DNA of 64,000 nucleotides from Patiria pectinifera (taxonomy: Eukaryota > Echinodermata > Asteroidea > Valvatida > Asterinidae): contig CM057140.1 in assembly GCA_029964075.1 (NCBI GenBank), positions 6,962,643 to 7,026,642 on the forward strand, in the 5' to 3' direction. The notes under the pieces were generated by a model. The model was not told the DNA's origin. It searched no databases and saw only the letters and a program-made list of their open reading frames with translations. Each line of letters opens with the position of its first letter. Position 1 is the first letter of the stretch. A program made the position numbers and the translations under genes. This document shows, one piece after another, positions 13,011-26,500 of this stretch.

Positions 13011-14586
13011 TTTACAGGAACATGTAGCAATCTTTCTAACTAATATTGTTCGCCAAAAAAGTGCACATTTGGGAAGAAAGTGTCCCTTAAGAGTTGCGTT
13101 CCCGTGCTCTTCAACAAATTTCTATTAATAAATTCAACTTGATTTTTTTACTCAGACGGAAAAAAACCTCTTTTTCCCATTTTTTAATGTCTGCAGACCT
13201 CCGAAAAAAAGGGAGAGCGAGAACGGAATTATTGTCTGGCAGCCAAGAAATCGAAAATAATAATCGAAAAGTAATAATTCAATAACTTAACATAGACCGA
13301 TTTTTTTTCGGTCGATATCTCATTCAAAAGTGAATAACTTTTGCTTTGGCTGAATGAAACTCGAAAATAGCACGGGAAATACATTATCTTTAAGTGGATA
13401 ATTTCAATATTAAAAATGAACCGAGAAAAATTGATCTTATTTGCAGTGTAGCCTAAGTCACTATAGAATTGTAATTTGTCCTAGTTTTGGTATAAAAATT
13501 ATGTTTCATGTTGAGATCAGTGCTTTAAAAGCTCTTTGAACATTGTTGTCGAGATGTTCAACTAATGAAATGAGCCAGCTAGTGGAAATTGGACGGGAAA
13601 CCCTATTATACGTGATCACGTTAGATGTTTAATGAATGTGTGAAGTGATCATCAACAACTGTAACAGCACAGGAAATGGTTAAGTGTTATAATTCCGATG
13701 CTGTTTGTAGGTAAATCAGTTGTCATATGTAACTACATGGATTGTTATACATTAAACAATAATGCAATAACAAGGAATTTCTTCATTTGTTGTCATTGGT
13801 ATAATGCACAGGGTAAAGACACCCACTTAAAAGTGGATTTAAACCATAGTAATTCATATAGCTCTATGATTTAAACCCTGTCTGACGGATCCTGAGGCAC
13901 GCCCCATCCCCCTCCTCTTGAAATTGCAACGGTGCGGCCGTGTTAGTCCACGGATCCCCTAGGGGGCCTACATAGGAATGTACGTGAATTCTTTTCGTTT
14001 GCCGAAAGAACACTTTCTTTTTGTGTGATCTGTGGACAGAACTTTAAACTTGTTTGGGTTTAAAATTCCGCAACTAGAAAAGTACATGAGTGATTTGAAT
14101 GATTCTTGCACCAAAAGAAGGCTTATGAATTGGGCTTTCATATCCTAGATTTTGAAAGTGCTACATGCAGAACTTCATTCATGCAGAACCCGACGTTCGG
14201 GTTTTCTATTTTTTACTGGCCCTGTACAGAAGATTTTTTTTTACACAATTTTATCAGTGGGTATTTAAGCTTGATGCAAATGTTGATGGTTCAAAGCACC
14301 ATTGATTTAATTAATTCCAAAGGTCCGAATACATTCTTTACCCATTTCACTGTATTTTTTTTTAGAATATATCATTTTAATTCACTGTAATTTGTACAAA
14401 GGTCACGTTTTCGTTGCGTATTATTGTTTAAGTAACAATTAAATTGCCTGTATACATGTAACACTATGTTATTAGCTAACGGGACCGTAATATCAAAACA
14501 AGGTAACATGGAAAACGTAGGCCGGTGCTGATTATCAGGACATTATATATGGTGGGGAACATGATTGCCTTTAGTAGAGTTGTCAG

Positions 14587-17500
14587 TTATGTAGCAACGC
14601 TCTCATCCAGCCAAGTCTTGACCTCGTCATAATGGGATTCCATCCAACGTACGTTGCTTTGAATCTCTTCCACAGCCTGAGCAAAGGCAGCCGCTCCAGT
14701 CCCCTGATCAGGATGCTCTGCTATAAACTTCTCAAGCTGTTCATCAAAACAAAGGGAGAATCGTAGGTGTCAGTGATCCCTATCTTACAAACTTGGGGCC
14801 TACTCAAGCTAAAATCATTTGAATCCAACCATTCCAACAAGTACAACCCTTGTTTGGCTTATTGCATTAATACACATCAAAGACGGGGATGCGTATAATA
14901 AGCTCACAATACAGATACATTGCTTAACAGGGATAAAGTGCGTGAATAAAGCCAACAACAGTCGATATTCAATGTTAAAATAGTGACTGCTGTTGGCTTT
15001 GATAATGGAAACAGCCAAACACCGCCCGATCTTACCTCTTGAAGATGGAACTCTGAAGTGAATGGTTTGGTCACTCCTTGAACAATTCTTCCGAAATGAA
15101 ACAAGCTGTCTCCAAATCTGTCAGAAAGTGTCAATTTGAATTCCGCGTTAGTAGTTTTCGATTTCGCTTAAAGCAAGTCAATTGTGCGTTTTCAACGAGA
15201 GAGGAAGGCGCCGGCAAACGATAGAAATGTGATGATGTAGCTACCTGTCCAGGAATAGCTCGTAGTTTGCTCGGAAGAAGTCCCAGGCTAGAGAAGCACC
15301 GATGGGGTTGGCTGCAACAGCCGTAATGGTTGCAGGTACATCTTGCGCCTTAATGGTCACAGCAGAGTCTATGGTGTAGTATAATAAACTGTTCGGAAGA
15401 TCAAAAGAAGAACATAATAGCAAGTTAATATCTATAATAATAGCCAGTATGCGTACTGCCTCCAATTAGCATCTCCTCTATCTGCTATTAATTCCAGTAA
15501 TCTGTGAAGCAATAATTACGTTAATGAACATAGTAATGGATTCAAGACTTCATTAATTTGATTTCCTTTGTAAAGGTATAACGTTACAAAAACAAGTCTG
15601 GCACAGTGTGAGTTGAGTATACGAAAATGTTTCCGCCCTTTTCCGATATAATCCACCCTTTGTTCAACCAATTTTTACGAAAGACGTTCGAAAACCTATG
15701 CGAGTTTGCTACCGAAAAGTTTGACTAGACCTGGACCTATTGATATTTTATTGGTATTAACTGAACACCATTAAAGTTGTTTGGTTGTCTTGACAGAATC
15801 TATCTGCATGAAATCATGGCAGACAACGCTTTACATCCAATTTGTATTAATACATGCATGTTCGAGCGAAGCTGCATTACACTTATTAAAATCGCTCCGG
15901 TTTTTCTTTGGATATTTTTATATTTTACGATAGTTGTTTCTAAACGGTATATATTATGACATCCACCCTGATCCCGAGGTGTGCATGTGACGTCACAATA
16001 ACGCCATCAAGTACAAAATGACAAGCTATTTAAGGTTTTAAAAAATCTAATGTTTTAAGTAATGTACTGTTCGTGCTTTTTCGAGATTCTCCACCAAAAA
16101 TGTATGTTATTTTCGATTGCTTGTTTTAACTATACAAAAATCACTCACTTTGAACGAAACGTCGACCAAAAAATCGACCCACGATGAGTTATGGAATTAA
16201 TGTTCATTTCGAATGATCTGCGGCTTGACAATAATGCGTTCTGTGGGGCAAACTGGTGATTATCGCCTCACTTTTTTTAGCATAGATAATATGGGGACGG
16301 GAACCATTGTACTGGCAGGTGCGCAAACGCAATGAGTAAACTGGGTTTCCCTTTATCTGCAACGGCTGCAGACCCAAAATAGATAAAATCATTCTTTCTC
16401 GTTAATACATGTCTATTGCGTTCCAAAAATTGTGTTGGGTGAAAACATCAAAATAATTATGTTGGAGAACACGGAAATTATATTTTTAACAGACAACCCG
16501 AAATCGTGTACTTACAAAAATGGTATGTTTACGTACAGTACATCACCATGTTCATGTAGTACCATCATCTTCATATCAATATCATAAACCGAATGAAATT
16601 TCGTGTCAAACCGTTTCCAATATACACTAAAATCTACAAAATCATGAGTTTCTTCAACAAAATATAGTTGTTTTCTCTCCTGACGAATACTTGTCCGTTT
16701 GTGTGTTTTATTTTAACGAAATCGTTCTCATGGAGATCAATGTTGGGACGGTATGCGTTGCGCGCGCACGGTGCACGGGCCACTTACCGACTTGATTTCA
16801 AGTCTGCTCAGAACTGGGGGGGGCACATTTCCATATGTGACTGTCGTTTTTCATAAAATTTGGCAGGAATGTTGGGTGTCCGGTGCTGTACAATATTACG
16901 TCATTTGGTTGCTCTGTGTTGATGACAAGAGGGCATTTTACTACATTTTGCCCATTTTTGGTCAAAAACTGTATTTATGGCATAATATCTACATTTTCAT
17001 GTTCATTATTTTATAAGATGCCCGTGCTCAAAAAACGACACTTTATAAAATGGACCAAGTACCTTCAACTATACCTCACTAACCATGCATCTCGGTGACC
17101 TTATGTTATGGTCTCGTGAAATGGGGGAAACAAGTTAACCTAGCTGCCAGTCTGAAAGCAATCATTTAACAAAATTAAATTATAGTGTGAAGTAACAAAA
17201 AAAATATGACGTCATCAAGCCAGAGTTTATTTCTTGAAAAATCCGAGGTGAATCATTTAAATTAGGCGTCAATAATATTAATACAAATTTTCCAACGACA
17301 CACCTCGCTCTCGTAACTAAACAAACACGCCAGTATACTTCCAGTTTCTTTGTTTTTAAGTAGATACAACCCTATTTATTCCGGTACCAAGGTCCAAATG
17401 TGTATTTTGTTAACAAGCCTTCAGGTAAACAAGATTTCTATGTGATATATGAGTGCATTGCAACTTACGTGTTGAGTTGCCAGCTCTGACGAGTACAGGC

Positions 17501-20500
17501 AAGCGACATGAGAAGAGCTGATCGTTGGGCTGCGTCAGTCGTGTTCAGGTATTGGCGGAGAGCGAAATCAAATTCCTCGGTCCTCCCTGTCGCGATCGCC
17601 GTACAGTACACATTTTGTTTCTGGTTAATTGGAATTCTACCGTAATTTGACAAGGAGTATTAAAAAAAGATAAAATTGAACAACGCCTACGGAGCAATAT
17701 GGTAAATTATACGTAATTGAAGCAAGAGTGTGTGTACGTCATCCCCATAGAGAAGTACACTATGTAATCCTTCACATTAAATTACTGACAAAATGTATTG
17801 TTCTCTTTTCACTTTCCGTCGTTAAATACTGTCATTGTTGATATTATTTCCACCGATATAAGTCTAAAGCAGACGCCGTACGTCACACATGAACTTACGA
17901 GTTGTACGTTTCATTGGCCATCCATTCCCGAAATAGTTCAAGAGATTTGTCTTCACAGTCCCTCAACCCATACCGACAGGCTGTATCGATAGCTAAGGCA
18001 TGGGTTAAACTGAAATAACAATTGAAAAATACACCTGTTATTAATTAACAGCAAAATTAAACAGTGTTAACCAATTGTAATCAACTGTTGCATGGCTCGG
18101 GATTTGATATGACCTCTGGAAGGTAACAGCTTCAAATCCCGCGCGCCCAAGTCATTTTTAACTAATTTGTCTGTTTACCAAAAATTGAATTTAGTAAATA
18201 TTCTTGGGAGTCATAATAACTTAAAGCTAATTTCTGATGGGGCCAAGTATTTATTACATAGTCACCCAACATTCCATTATCCATGACTATATAGTAAGGC
18301 CTACATGATGGAATACATTTACAAAAATACCTTAGGCAAGAACCAGTATTTGAAGAAATCCAAAATGTTTTGTTCTTACATTTCTAGATGCGATTCCCCG
18401 TCTGTCCATCCAAAGGATTTGTACAATGTTCTGATTTGGTTTCTCATGTATTTCTGAAACAAAAAAAATAAACATTTTGAGGACGAAAAAAGACGATGTC
18501 AAGTACATCAAAGAAGAAATAATATAGTTTTCCCTGTTACTTTCACACTTATATCATTGAAATTATCTGAAAGGGAATATACAACATTTGCAAACATCAA
18601 AAAACAAAAATACCAAATTGTTATTAAATGCCTTCACTGTTAGTGAATGGCAGTCTAAAGCATCACGGCACCTCGTGTGCTATCATTTTCAAGAAAAGTG
18701 GTATTTTTGTATCAATTTCCAACGCTGGTCCTCCCAGCGTTGGAAAAAAACTGGCTTTTTCAAAAATTTCCCTCAATTTACCATATTTCGTTAGTTCGCA
18801 TTTTGTTTGATTACACACCTATGAACGGGTGCTAGACTGGTTTCCTGACCTTACAACTCCCCGAGGTCAATAAATTGCTCTATTTCATCTTAATTGTGGA
18901 CAGGGAACCAGACTAAAAGCACATGGTTTTTCATGGTTTTTCCAGCATCTACGAACATACAATTTTAAACAAGTCAGTACAATAATATTTGCTATAAAAT
19001 ACTTACTCCCCAAATCCATCCATTTCTGAAAATTACAGGAAAAGCAAATATTTTAAAGCACATTCGTTTTTATCAATCAATTAAATGCTTTGGTCATTCA
19101 CTTTCGTTATACAGAGTGAGGGGGAAAAACCGCATCCCAAATGGCAGGACCAATATTTGAATGAAGTTCTGCCTGTAGCACTTTCAAAATCTAGGAAATG
19201 AAAGCCCATGCAGTCATTGAGCTTTCTTTTAGCGCAAGAATCATTCAGATCACTCATGTACTTTTCAAATTACGGAATTTTGAATACAAATACCGTTTCA
19301 AAGTTCTGTCCATGGATCATAAAAACAGTAAGTGTTCTTTCAGCAAAACTGGAAAAACCTATAAAAGCGGAAACAGCAAAGTTAATGTCGCATATCTTAC
19401 AATGAAAGAACCATACGCTCCAGTAGTGATTAAAAGTCGGTCGAGATACGACATAACACCCTGGCTTGCTGCCCAGGGAACGTAGTCCTTTTCATTCTCT
19501 AAATATCTCGTAATTTCCAACGCGACCGAATAACCGAGTTTACCGGCTCTCGCCAAAGTGAAGGAATCGTCAATAAGCGTGGCTCGACTGCTCACTGAAA
19601 ACACCTGTGATTTGGGGGACAAAAAGAAATGGTACGTGATTCTTAAGAGCCGAGAGTTGTTCAACACAAAATGAGTAAAATATATCATCATTCACATTAA
19701 TATGATTGAGAACAATTGAGTGAAAATGATTCCTGTACTTACTGTGTGGTTTGATAGCAGTTGGTTAACAAGACGCTGCCAATTATCAGAGTCATAGTTT
19801 ACGCGGTAATAGCCAAACCGATCTGGATTGATCAACAGCCAATCAGCGTTCGTTTCGTCAATCACATGATCAATTTCTGTAGATTGAGAATACATTGGTA
19901 CTTTACACACTGTAGTATATATGTTTGAAAAAAAGAAGAATATAAATATAACAACTTTTATTTACAGTTTTAATTGTAGTTCCCCTACCATTAAAATATC
20001 AACTGAATCATTTGAATAAAATCTCCTATATAAGATTAATAGACTGTGTCATATAATTCCTTGGCGTTACCGTAGTAAACAGATTTCCTATAAGCACAAA
20101 GTTTCGTGCTAAGGGCTAAGATTTTCGTGTCAAGCTAGCATTTGTGGAACGTGTGAAATTATGAAGAAGCTGTTTTGTTTGTCCTTACTTGTAGCCAAGT
20201 AAGGTCCTTTTGAGGGTTGCGAACTAAATACTTAAAAACAAAACAAAATAATATTATTGTCTGACCTTACCTGTTTGGTTGTTCATCCAAACAGGAGCTG
20301 TATTTGATGAAGTTGGAGTTTGAATCCACAAGGGTATCATCCACAAGGAACTTTATTAAAATAAATTAAAATAATGTGGCTTTTGAATGAATCCTTAAAT
20401 TCGTTGTTGGACATTGGCCTTCTTCTCAATTCTTGCCATTAGCGACAACGATATTACCTGAAAGTTTCAAAATTCCATGAGATAATTCTGGTATAAATCT

Positions 20501-23500
20501 AACCTTTTTGTATCTGCTTTGTCTTGGCTTATCAGAAACCGGATCTGCTCCGCTTTAAACGATATCTTGTCGGAATTCCCGAAATTCGTTGTAATATTTA
20601 TTAATGGGAATCCTGACTGAAGCACCCACGTGTGCATGATGCCAACGATATCAATCGGTGCTCCATCTTCATCCACTGCCTTGAGGAGCAAAAACGAAAT
20701 CAATAAGATGGATATCTGTCCTTAAGAAATTATTTTTAAATCCATTGATAACGAACGAACATTGTTTGCACGTTCTTTAAACAGTTTGTTCTTGCACATC
20801 ATACATTCTTCATGATTTAAATGTTGTGAATTTTTTTAGCTTCATTGTAATTTATTTTCGTGTTTATGCGACTGCGAAAATTTGATTTCAACTGCATAGA
20901 TTTCGATAACGCCAATTTGGCGATTTCACAAAGTATATGAGTCACATACGGTATTGTTTCGATCTCGTTTTGATCCCGGAGTAGGCACTTTTTCAAGGCA
21001 AAAGTCGAATTTTGAAATGAATTTATTTTCTGTGATGCAACTTTCTCTCAGAAAGATCAATATGACTTCCAACAACTAACAACTGGCAACGCTTTGACAA
21101 AACGCTTACCTCTTGCATACATTCCCAAAAGTCGTCATTTGTTGCTGTACCAAAGGCATATCTTCTCATGTACGTCTGCGTGTGTAAGCATTTTGTAGAG
21201 TGACATTATCAGCCCAAATTCGTTCAATTATGCTTTTAAAATATTCACTATAATGTTAAATACGTACTTTTTCAAATAAAAATTGATTTTGCTGAAGAAC
21301 AAGGACATTACATCTTTTAACCAGGAACTTTTATTTAACCCTAAAGGGGCCGGGTTATTTTGACCATCTCTCAGCCGGGGGGGGGCGGATTCCCCCCCTA
21401 AGATCTCGGCCATCGAGTGACGAAAATTTTTGAAACTCGGCACATGCATAGAGCAACTCTTCCTAAACATACCCAAGAAATTTCATGACTATAGGTCAAA
21501 GGGTTTTGGAATTATGGCTAATTAATTATTCGTATGTACGAATGGCAATTCTGCTCTGTGTACACGACGTATATGCGAAAATTCAGTTTTCACGGCGCGT
21601 AGCGCCGAAAAATTTTTCGCTTCGCGGCAACCCGTGGTCCGATTTTTATGTTTTTGGTATCAAAAGATGCGCAAAGCTCGAGGCTAAAAAGTCATAACAG
21701 CTCGGGTCACAAAAATTTTTTTTTAGAGGCTATCACGAAAAATGTTGAGGGGGGCGGATTCCGCCCCCCCCCCGGCCCCTTTAGGGTTAAGAGGTTGATG
21801 GCCACTAAACGATAATTTTATGAAACGTTGTGAAACTGTAGAATGGACAGATAATTAGGACAGGGCTGGATTATTGTATTGGGAGTTCAGTAGGCCCCGG
21901 CCCCATGGAATGTGGAAGGCGCATCCGTCCCACGCAACACCACATCCCCCGACTTCAATCATCACGTGGTATCGCCGAATTTCTTTGTTGATGAACCTCA
22001 AAAGTCATCCAATTAATGTAGTTAATGTACTATTACCTCAAGCAAATGTCAAACAAAAATACGGTCCAGTTTTAAAACATCGATGTCATCGATCATTAGG
22101 ACTTGATATCAAAACACAATTTAAGAAAGAAAAATCGCTTCTGGGGAAAACAAAATTCCGGAGACTCGAACCCTCAACATGCCCGCCTTATAAACTGTTA
22201 CCGCAGCTATCATTGACCATATTATTTAATTTGCATGTCTTAGTGATTAACGGTTTGACACTCAGATTTACTTCCTTTAAACAAATTCTCCAGATCCAAC
22301 AATCGTCAATAAAATGTTAATTTCTTTCATAGCAAAGGAAGACAGGACTTAACACGACTATATAAAGAAAATTCAAAATTTGGGGAGATATGTCGCATAA
22401 ATTTGTGACCTTATAAGCAGGACTCGTGCTTTCTAACGATACACACGCAGCAATTCAACCAAAACCAGAATTTGAACTCCATACTATTGCGTCACCCGCA
22501 AGGACAACTTTGTGTCAAATGGAACGAGAGGGTCTAGATGCCAGATATTATTATCCTTTTTAATTTTAATATGTCTTAAGCTGCTTGTAACTAAATAATG
22601 AAGCAGATGTAAGGAGGAAGCATATAACATGACGAACCGAGACCTCTTTCTAACTCACCATCAACCCTCTCTTGAATGTCGCCTTGCCAAGAATGTTTTC
22701 ACACATGCGCAGGATGGATGGTCCCTTGAAGAAAATGATTACATTTTGTATCAGACAATCGACATCTTGTGAAAGACAGAGCAATTCTGAAGCAACATAT
22801 CCTGTGCATGACAGCCATATTGGTTTTGTTCAACAGTGATACAGGTGAGTTGACCTGTAATGTTGTGATAATTAAATACCATAACCAAGGCCACTGAATG
22901 GCAAGTTATGTTGTTTGGTGCATGGGTCTTGGATGACACAACAAAAGTTGTCTGAAAAATAGCCACACTTAAGGAACCATTGGATTCTCATTTCCACTGA
23001 TTGCGCATCGTCAACATCACGTTGGTATCTCATCATGCACATACCTTACTATACGTGATAGCCCGATCAAACGAAGCGGCTATGTCGGCGAGTGTGGCTA
23101 CATCCTTCTGTACTGGCCTAGCGTTTGGTAAAGCGTCCGTAGACATAGCCGTAGTTACACGTTCAATCACAAACAGGTCTTGCTGCGAAAGATGAAAGCA
23201 TGATAGTCGGGATTTGTAAAATCCCAAAATTTCTCCAACTGAACTGAATATCAATATATTTTGCAACTAAACAAACGTGAATCTCAACGAAAGTTCCCAT
23301 GCACGATACCCAAGACTAAGACATATAGCGAATAACAGACGGTTGACTACATTCACTGAACAGTAGTAACAATTCAGGAGTAAACGTTCAATATCAGCTG
23401 ATGAAGTTCAGCAGACACACATGTAGACTAATGCTCCAAAGACAATCAGACAAACAATGATTCTTACGTATTGCCATGTTGGTTGCACAGCTGGTAGGCT

Positions 23501-26500
23501 AGTATATGCCAGGTATGTAGCCCCGCCCTCCTTTAGCAGGATATACTCCCACCACTTATGGGTAACGAGGTTGCCGAAATACTGCAAATATCACATGTAC
23601 AAATCGAAACTATTTTGACAATTCTAAATAACAGTCTTCGTTTAAAATGATCGGACAGTCAAAACTCAGAGAAACAGTGCAGGTAATTTCGGACATGTAT
23701 TCACGGGATCGTCTGTTTCACCTGTGACGTCATCAGACACCCGACAGGCAACCCAAACATTATTATTTGTGCCCACATTCAACAGTTAATTGTACGACAA
23801 CAAAAATCATGCATATAAATGTCAACACAATTTTACTTCAGAGTAAAGAAGTCCATAATTCTGCATGTAGGGCCTTCTTGTTGTTTTGGTCATTGTATAT
23901 AAGCACCGGCCTTTTTACCTGATGTCCCATCTCGTGCGCGATGGTAAAACCTTGACTCCCAGTTGTCCTTTGTGAAGTCGTGCTTGCTGTGTTGAGCAGA
24001 GCTGTTTCCCGATACGTGATCAAACCCCAATTTTCCATGGCGCTTGCCTCAAAATCAGGAACCGCTACAACGTCTGGGGAAATAGTACATATTTATTTTT
24101 TTTCAAAATAAACCAAATACAGATTTATTCAATTATATCGTACAATGGATTTTAACTCAAATAGTGCGAATTTATATACAAAGATGCGGCATGGAAATTA
24201 TCACACAGCTACACCAAAATGCGACGGGTAATCACCAAATCTGATTGCCTCTGACATTACGTAAATTCTTTTACATTTTGTTCAGTGATTCAGGCATGAC
24301 GACAATGAGTGTCGTAGAAGCTAGGTCACATCGATGTTGTTGTGGTGGGATGTGGTTAAAGGTTACCTATTTTGGGTAGGGGGAAGTCCATTCCGATGTG
24401 CTCAATGTAGAAATCTAATGTGCGTGCTGTCATATCCAAGCCGTATTGCAAAGAATCAGTAGCGTCCGGACGTGCCCAACCGCGAATCTATTGCCAAAAC
24501 AAAACAAAATCCTATGCGTATGATACAAATGGCATTCCTGCATTTCTTTTGATTGCCATGCAGAGCTTATTATCAGATCACATTAACAAGTCCTGCTTGG
24601 AAAACAGTAGGCCTACATGTATTGTAATATGCGTACTGATACTGGTTTGGAACCATCTTTCAATCGCAAAAGAACATTTAAGTATTTGTATGTTAAAGGG
24701 AAGATGCAACATTTGCAAGCATCAAAATCATCAAATTATCACAAAATACTTGATTGGATTGTTAGGGAATGACAGTCTAAAGCATCCTGTAAAATCGTGG
24801 CTCCTGGTGTGCCGGACAGTTTGAAGAAAAAGTTTATTTTTTCCAACGCTGGTCAGCCGACCAGCGTTGGAGAAAACTGTTGTTGTTGTTTTTAAACTGC
24901 TCCTAATTTTTCTATTCCGCATTTTCTTTGCAATTGATTACACACCTGTGAAGAGGAACAAGCCTGCTAGACTGATTCTCTGACCTTACAATTCCCCAAA
25001 GTCTAGAAATTGCTCCGTTTCATCTTAAGTGGGGTCAGGGAACCAGACTGCAATAGCATGATTGGTTTCTTTACAAGCCCAAAACGTGAAACAAGTCAGT
25101 TTAACAATATTTGCTATATCATACTAATCCTCCAAATCCCTTTATTCCTGAAAATTGCAGCAAAAGCAAATGTTGTATACAGGTATAATACTATAGGAGT
25201 GTTGCTTTTTGTACAGTTATTTTTGGGTTTGAAGCACCAACATTGGTTAACATCTTAGGAAGGGTTCATGAAAACTAACTTGTTGAAGTTTCAGCCCAGT
25301 GGATACTATACGTTTTGAGAAAACAGAACAAATCGGTCATTCATTTGCGTCTGAATTTGAGACTCGCTCTGAACACGCGTTTCATTTTCGCTACCAGAGC
25401 ATTCGATTCCATTTCAGTTCAATATAGGCCTAGTGATTGAGCAGCACCTTTCGTTTATGTCCATTCAGATTCGTTTACAAGATTTCTTTTTCACTTTTAG
25501 TGGGCGATTTCAAACATTCACCATTCTATTTCACTTTTAGTTTAATGCCATCGGCACCAAACACAATAAGGGGTTTCTTAACCGTCAATCAAATTAGCTG
25601 TACCTGAAATCTATTTAGAAAAGGTGCTTGCGTAAATGAATGCACAGGTAACGTAATTGGCCGTCTGTTTCTCAAAACCGAATGCACGGACAATGAAAAC
25701 GATTGAACTGAAATGGGATAAAAGACGTGCATTCAAATTCAGACGAAAATGAATTACCAATTTTTAGAAGTGAATGAATATTTCAGGAAATTGGCCGGGA
25801 AAACCTATATATTTTTGGGGTCTCATAACTGGATTCCTTGCTCTATAACGCACGTAAACAAAAAGTGCCCCAGGCACACTTACTTCAACCGACTTTACTG
25901 ATTGTTTTTCTTCCGAATGATTATTTTCAGGCAAAATCATTTTAGTACCAGTTCTGAGCTAGGACTTTCTCGTTAAATCGGTAGGTACGTTTATGTCTCC
26001 AAAACAACACGGGCTATACTTCTTGTGAACTGATCGGAAATATAATCACTACGTGGAATCACACTCATGTCGATCTTTTTCGGATTCATTCTACCTATGA
26101 TGATGGTTATTTACTTTTTTCTCAAAACCGTATAGCCGGTACCCACTAAGCTGAAACTTCAAGAAGTTAGTTGTTATGCCACCTTCTTAAGATTTTGAGC
26201 AACTTTGTTCCTTCAAATGAAAAAAAAAATCAATATGTTACCAGCATGTGTCTGCCTTTAACCAAATGTCTTGTCATTAGTTTTCTTCCAGTGTATCTGC
26301 TTACGTTTTTTGCTGGTGCTGGATATTAGGAATCCGCATTGTGACCCAGTCACTCATTCACAGTCGAGTCGGGCAGTGCCATCGTAAAGGATTATACCGT
26401 AGTGTCAATGAATATCCGGCACATTATATACCAGATGCGTGAATAGACTTCCAGTGAATTACCAATCTCAATTTCATAAACTGGAATAAGTCCTGCGACC

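Larger units (their letters stand above)
10075..14586. other. Intergenic region between convergent DCAF6 and aminopeptidase
   Basis: No supported gene. It presumably holds the 3' UTR of DCAF6 (AATAAA occurs at 11095, unproven as its signal) and, near 14586, that of the minus-strand aminopeptidase. Identified content: dispersed repeat at 10470-10735, a MITE at 11542-11750 and a MITE at 12866-13010. The remainder is AT-rich unique-looking sequence with short ORFs that resemble nothing I know. Confidence 0.7.

Noticed and set aside
19012..19030. Possible 19-nt aminopeptidase microexon (AG-flanked, followed by GTAAGT)
   Set aside because: Exon 14 (ending AYGSFI) and exon 15 (starting KYMRNQ) already join in phase 0 at the length expected for the family; adding 19 nt would break the frame.
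21874..22320. 148-codon plus-strand ORF inside the aminopeptidase intron
   Set aside because: No recognisable domain, AT-rich low-complexity translation and no splice or codon-bias support.
22715..22966. A short minus-strand ORF upstream of aminopeptidase exon 9 as an extra exon
   Set aside because: Exons 8 and 9 join exactly as ITYSK-GPSIL, the conserved active-site tyrosine segment, so nothing is missing between them.
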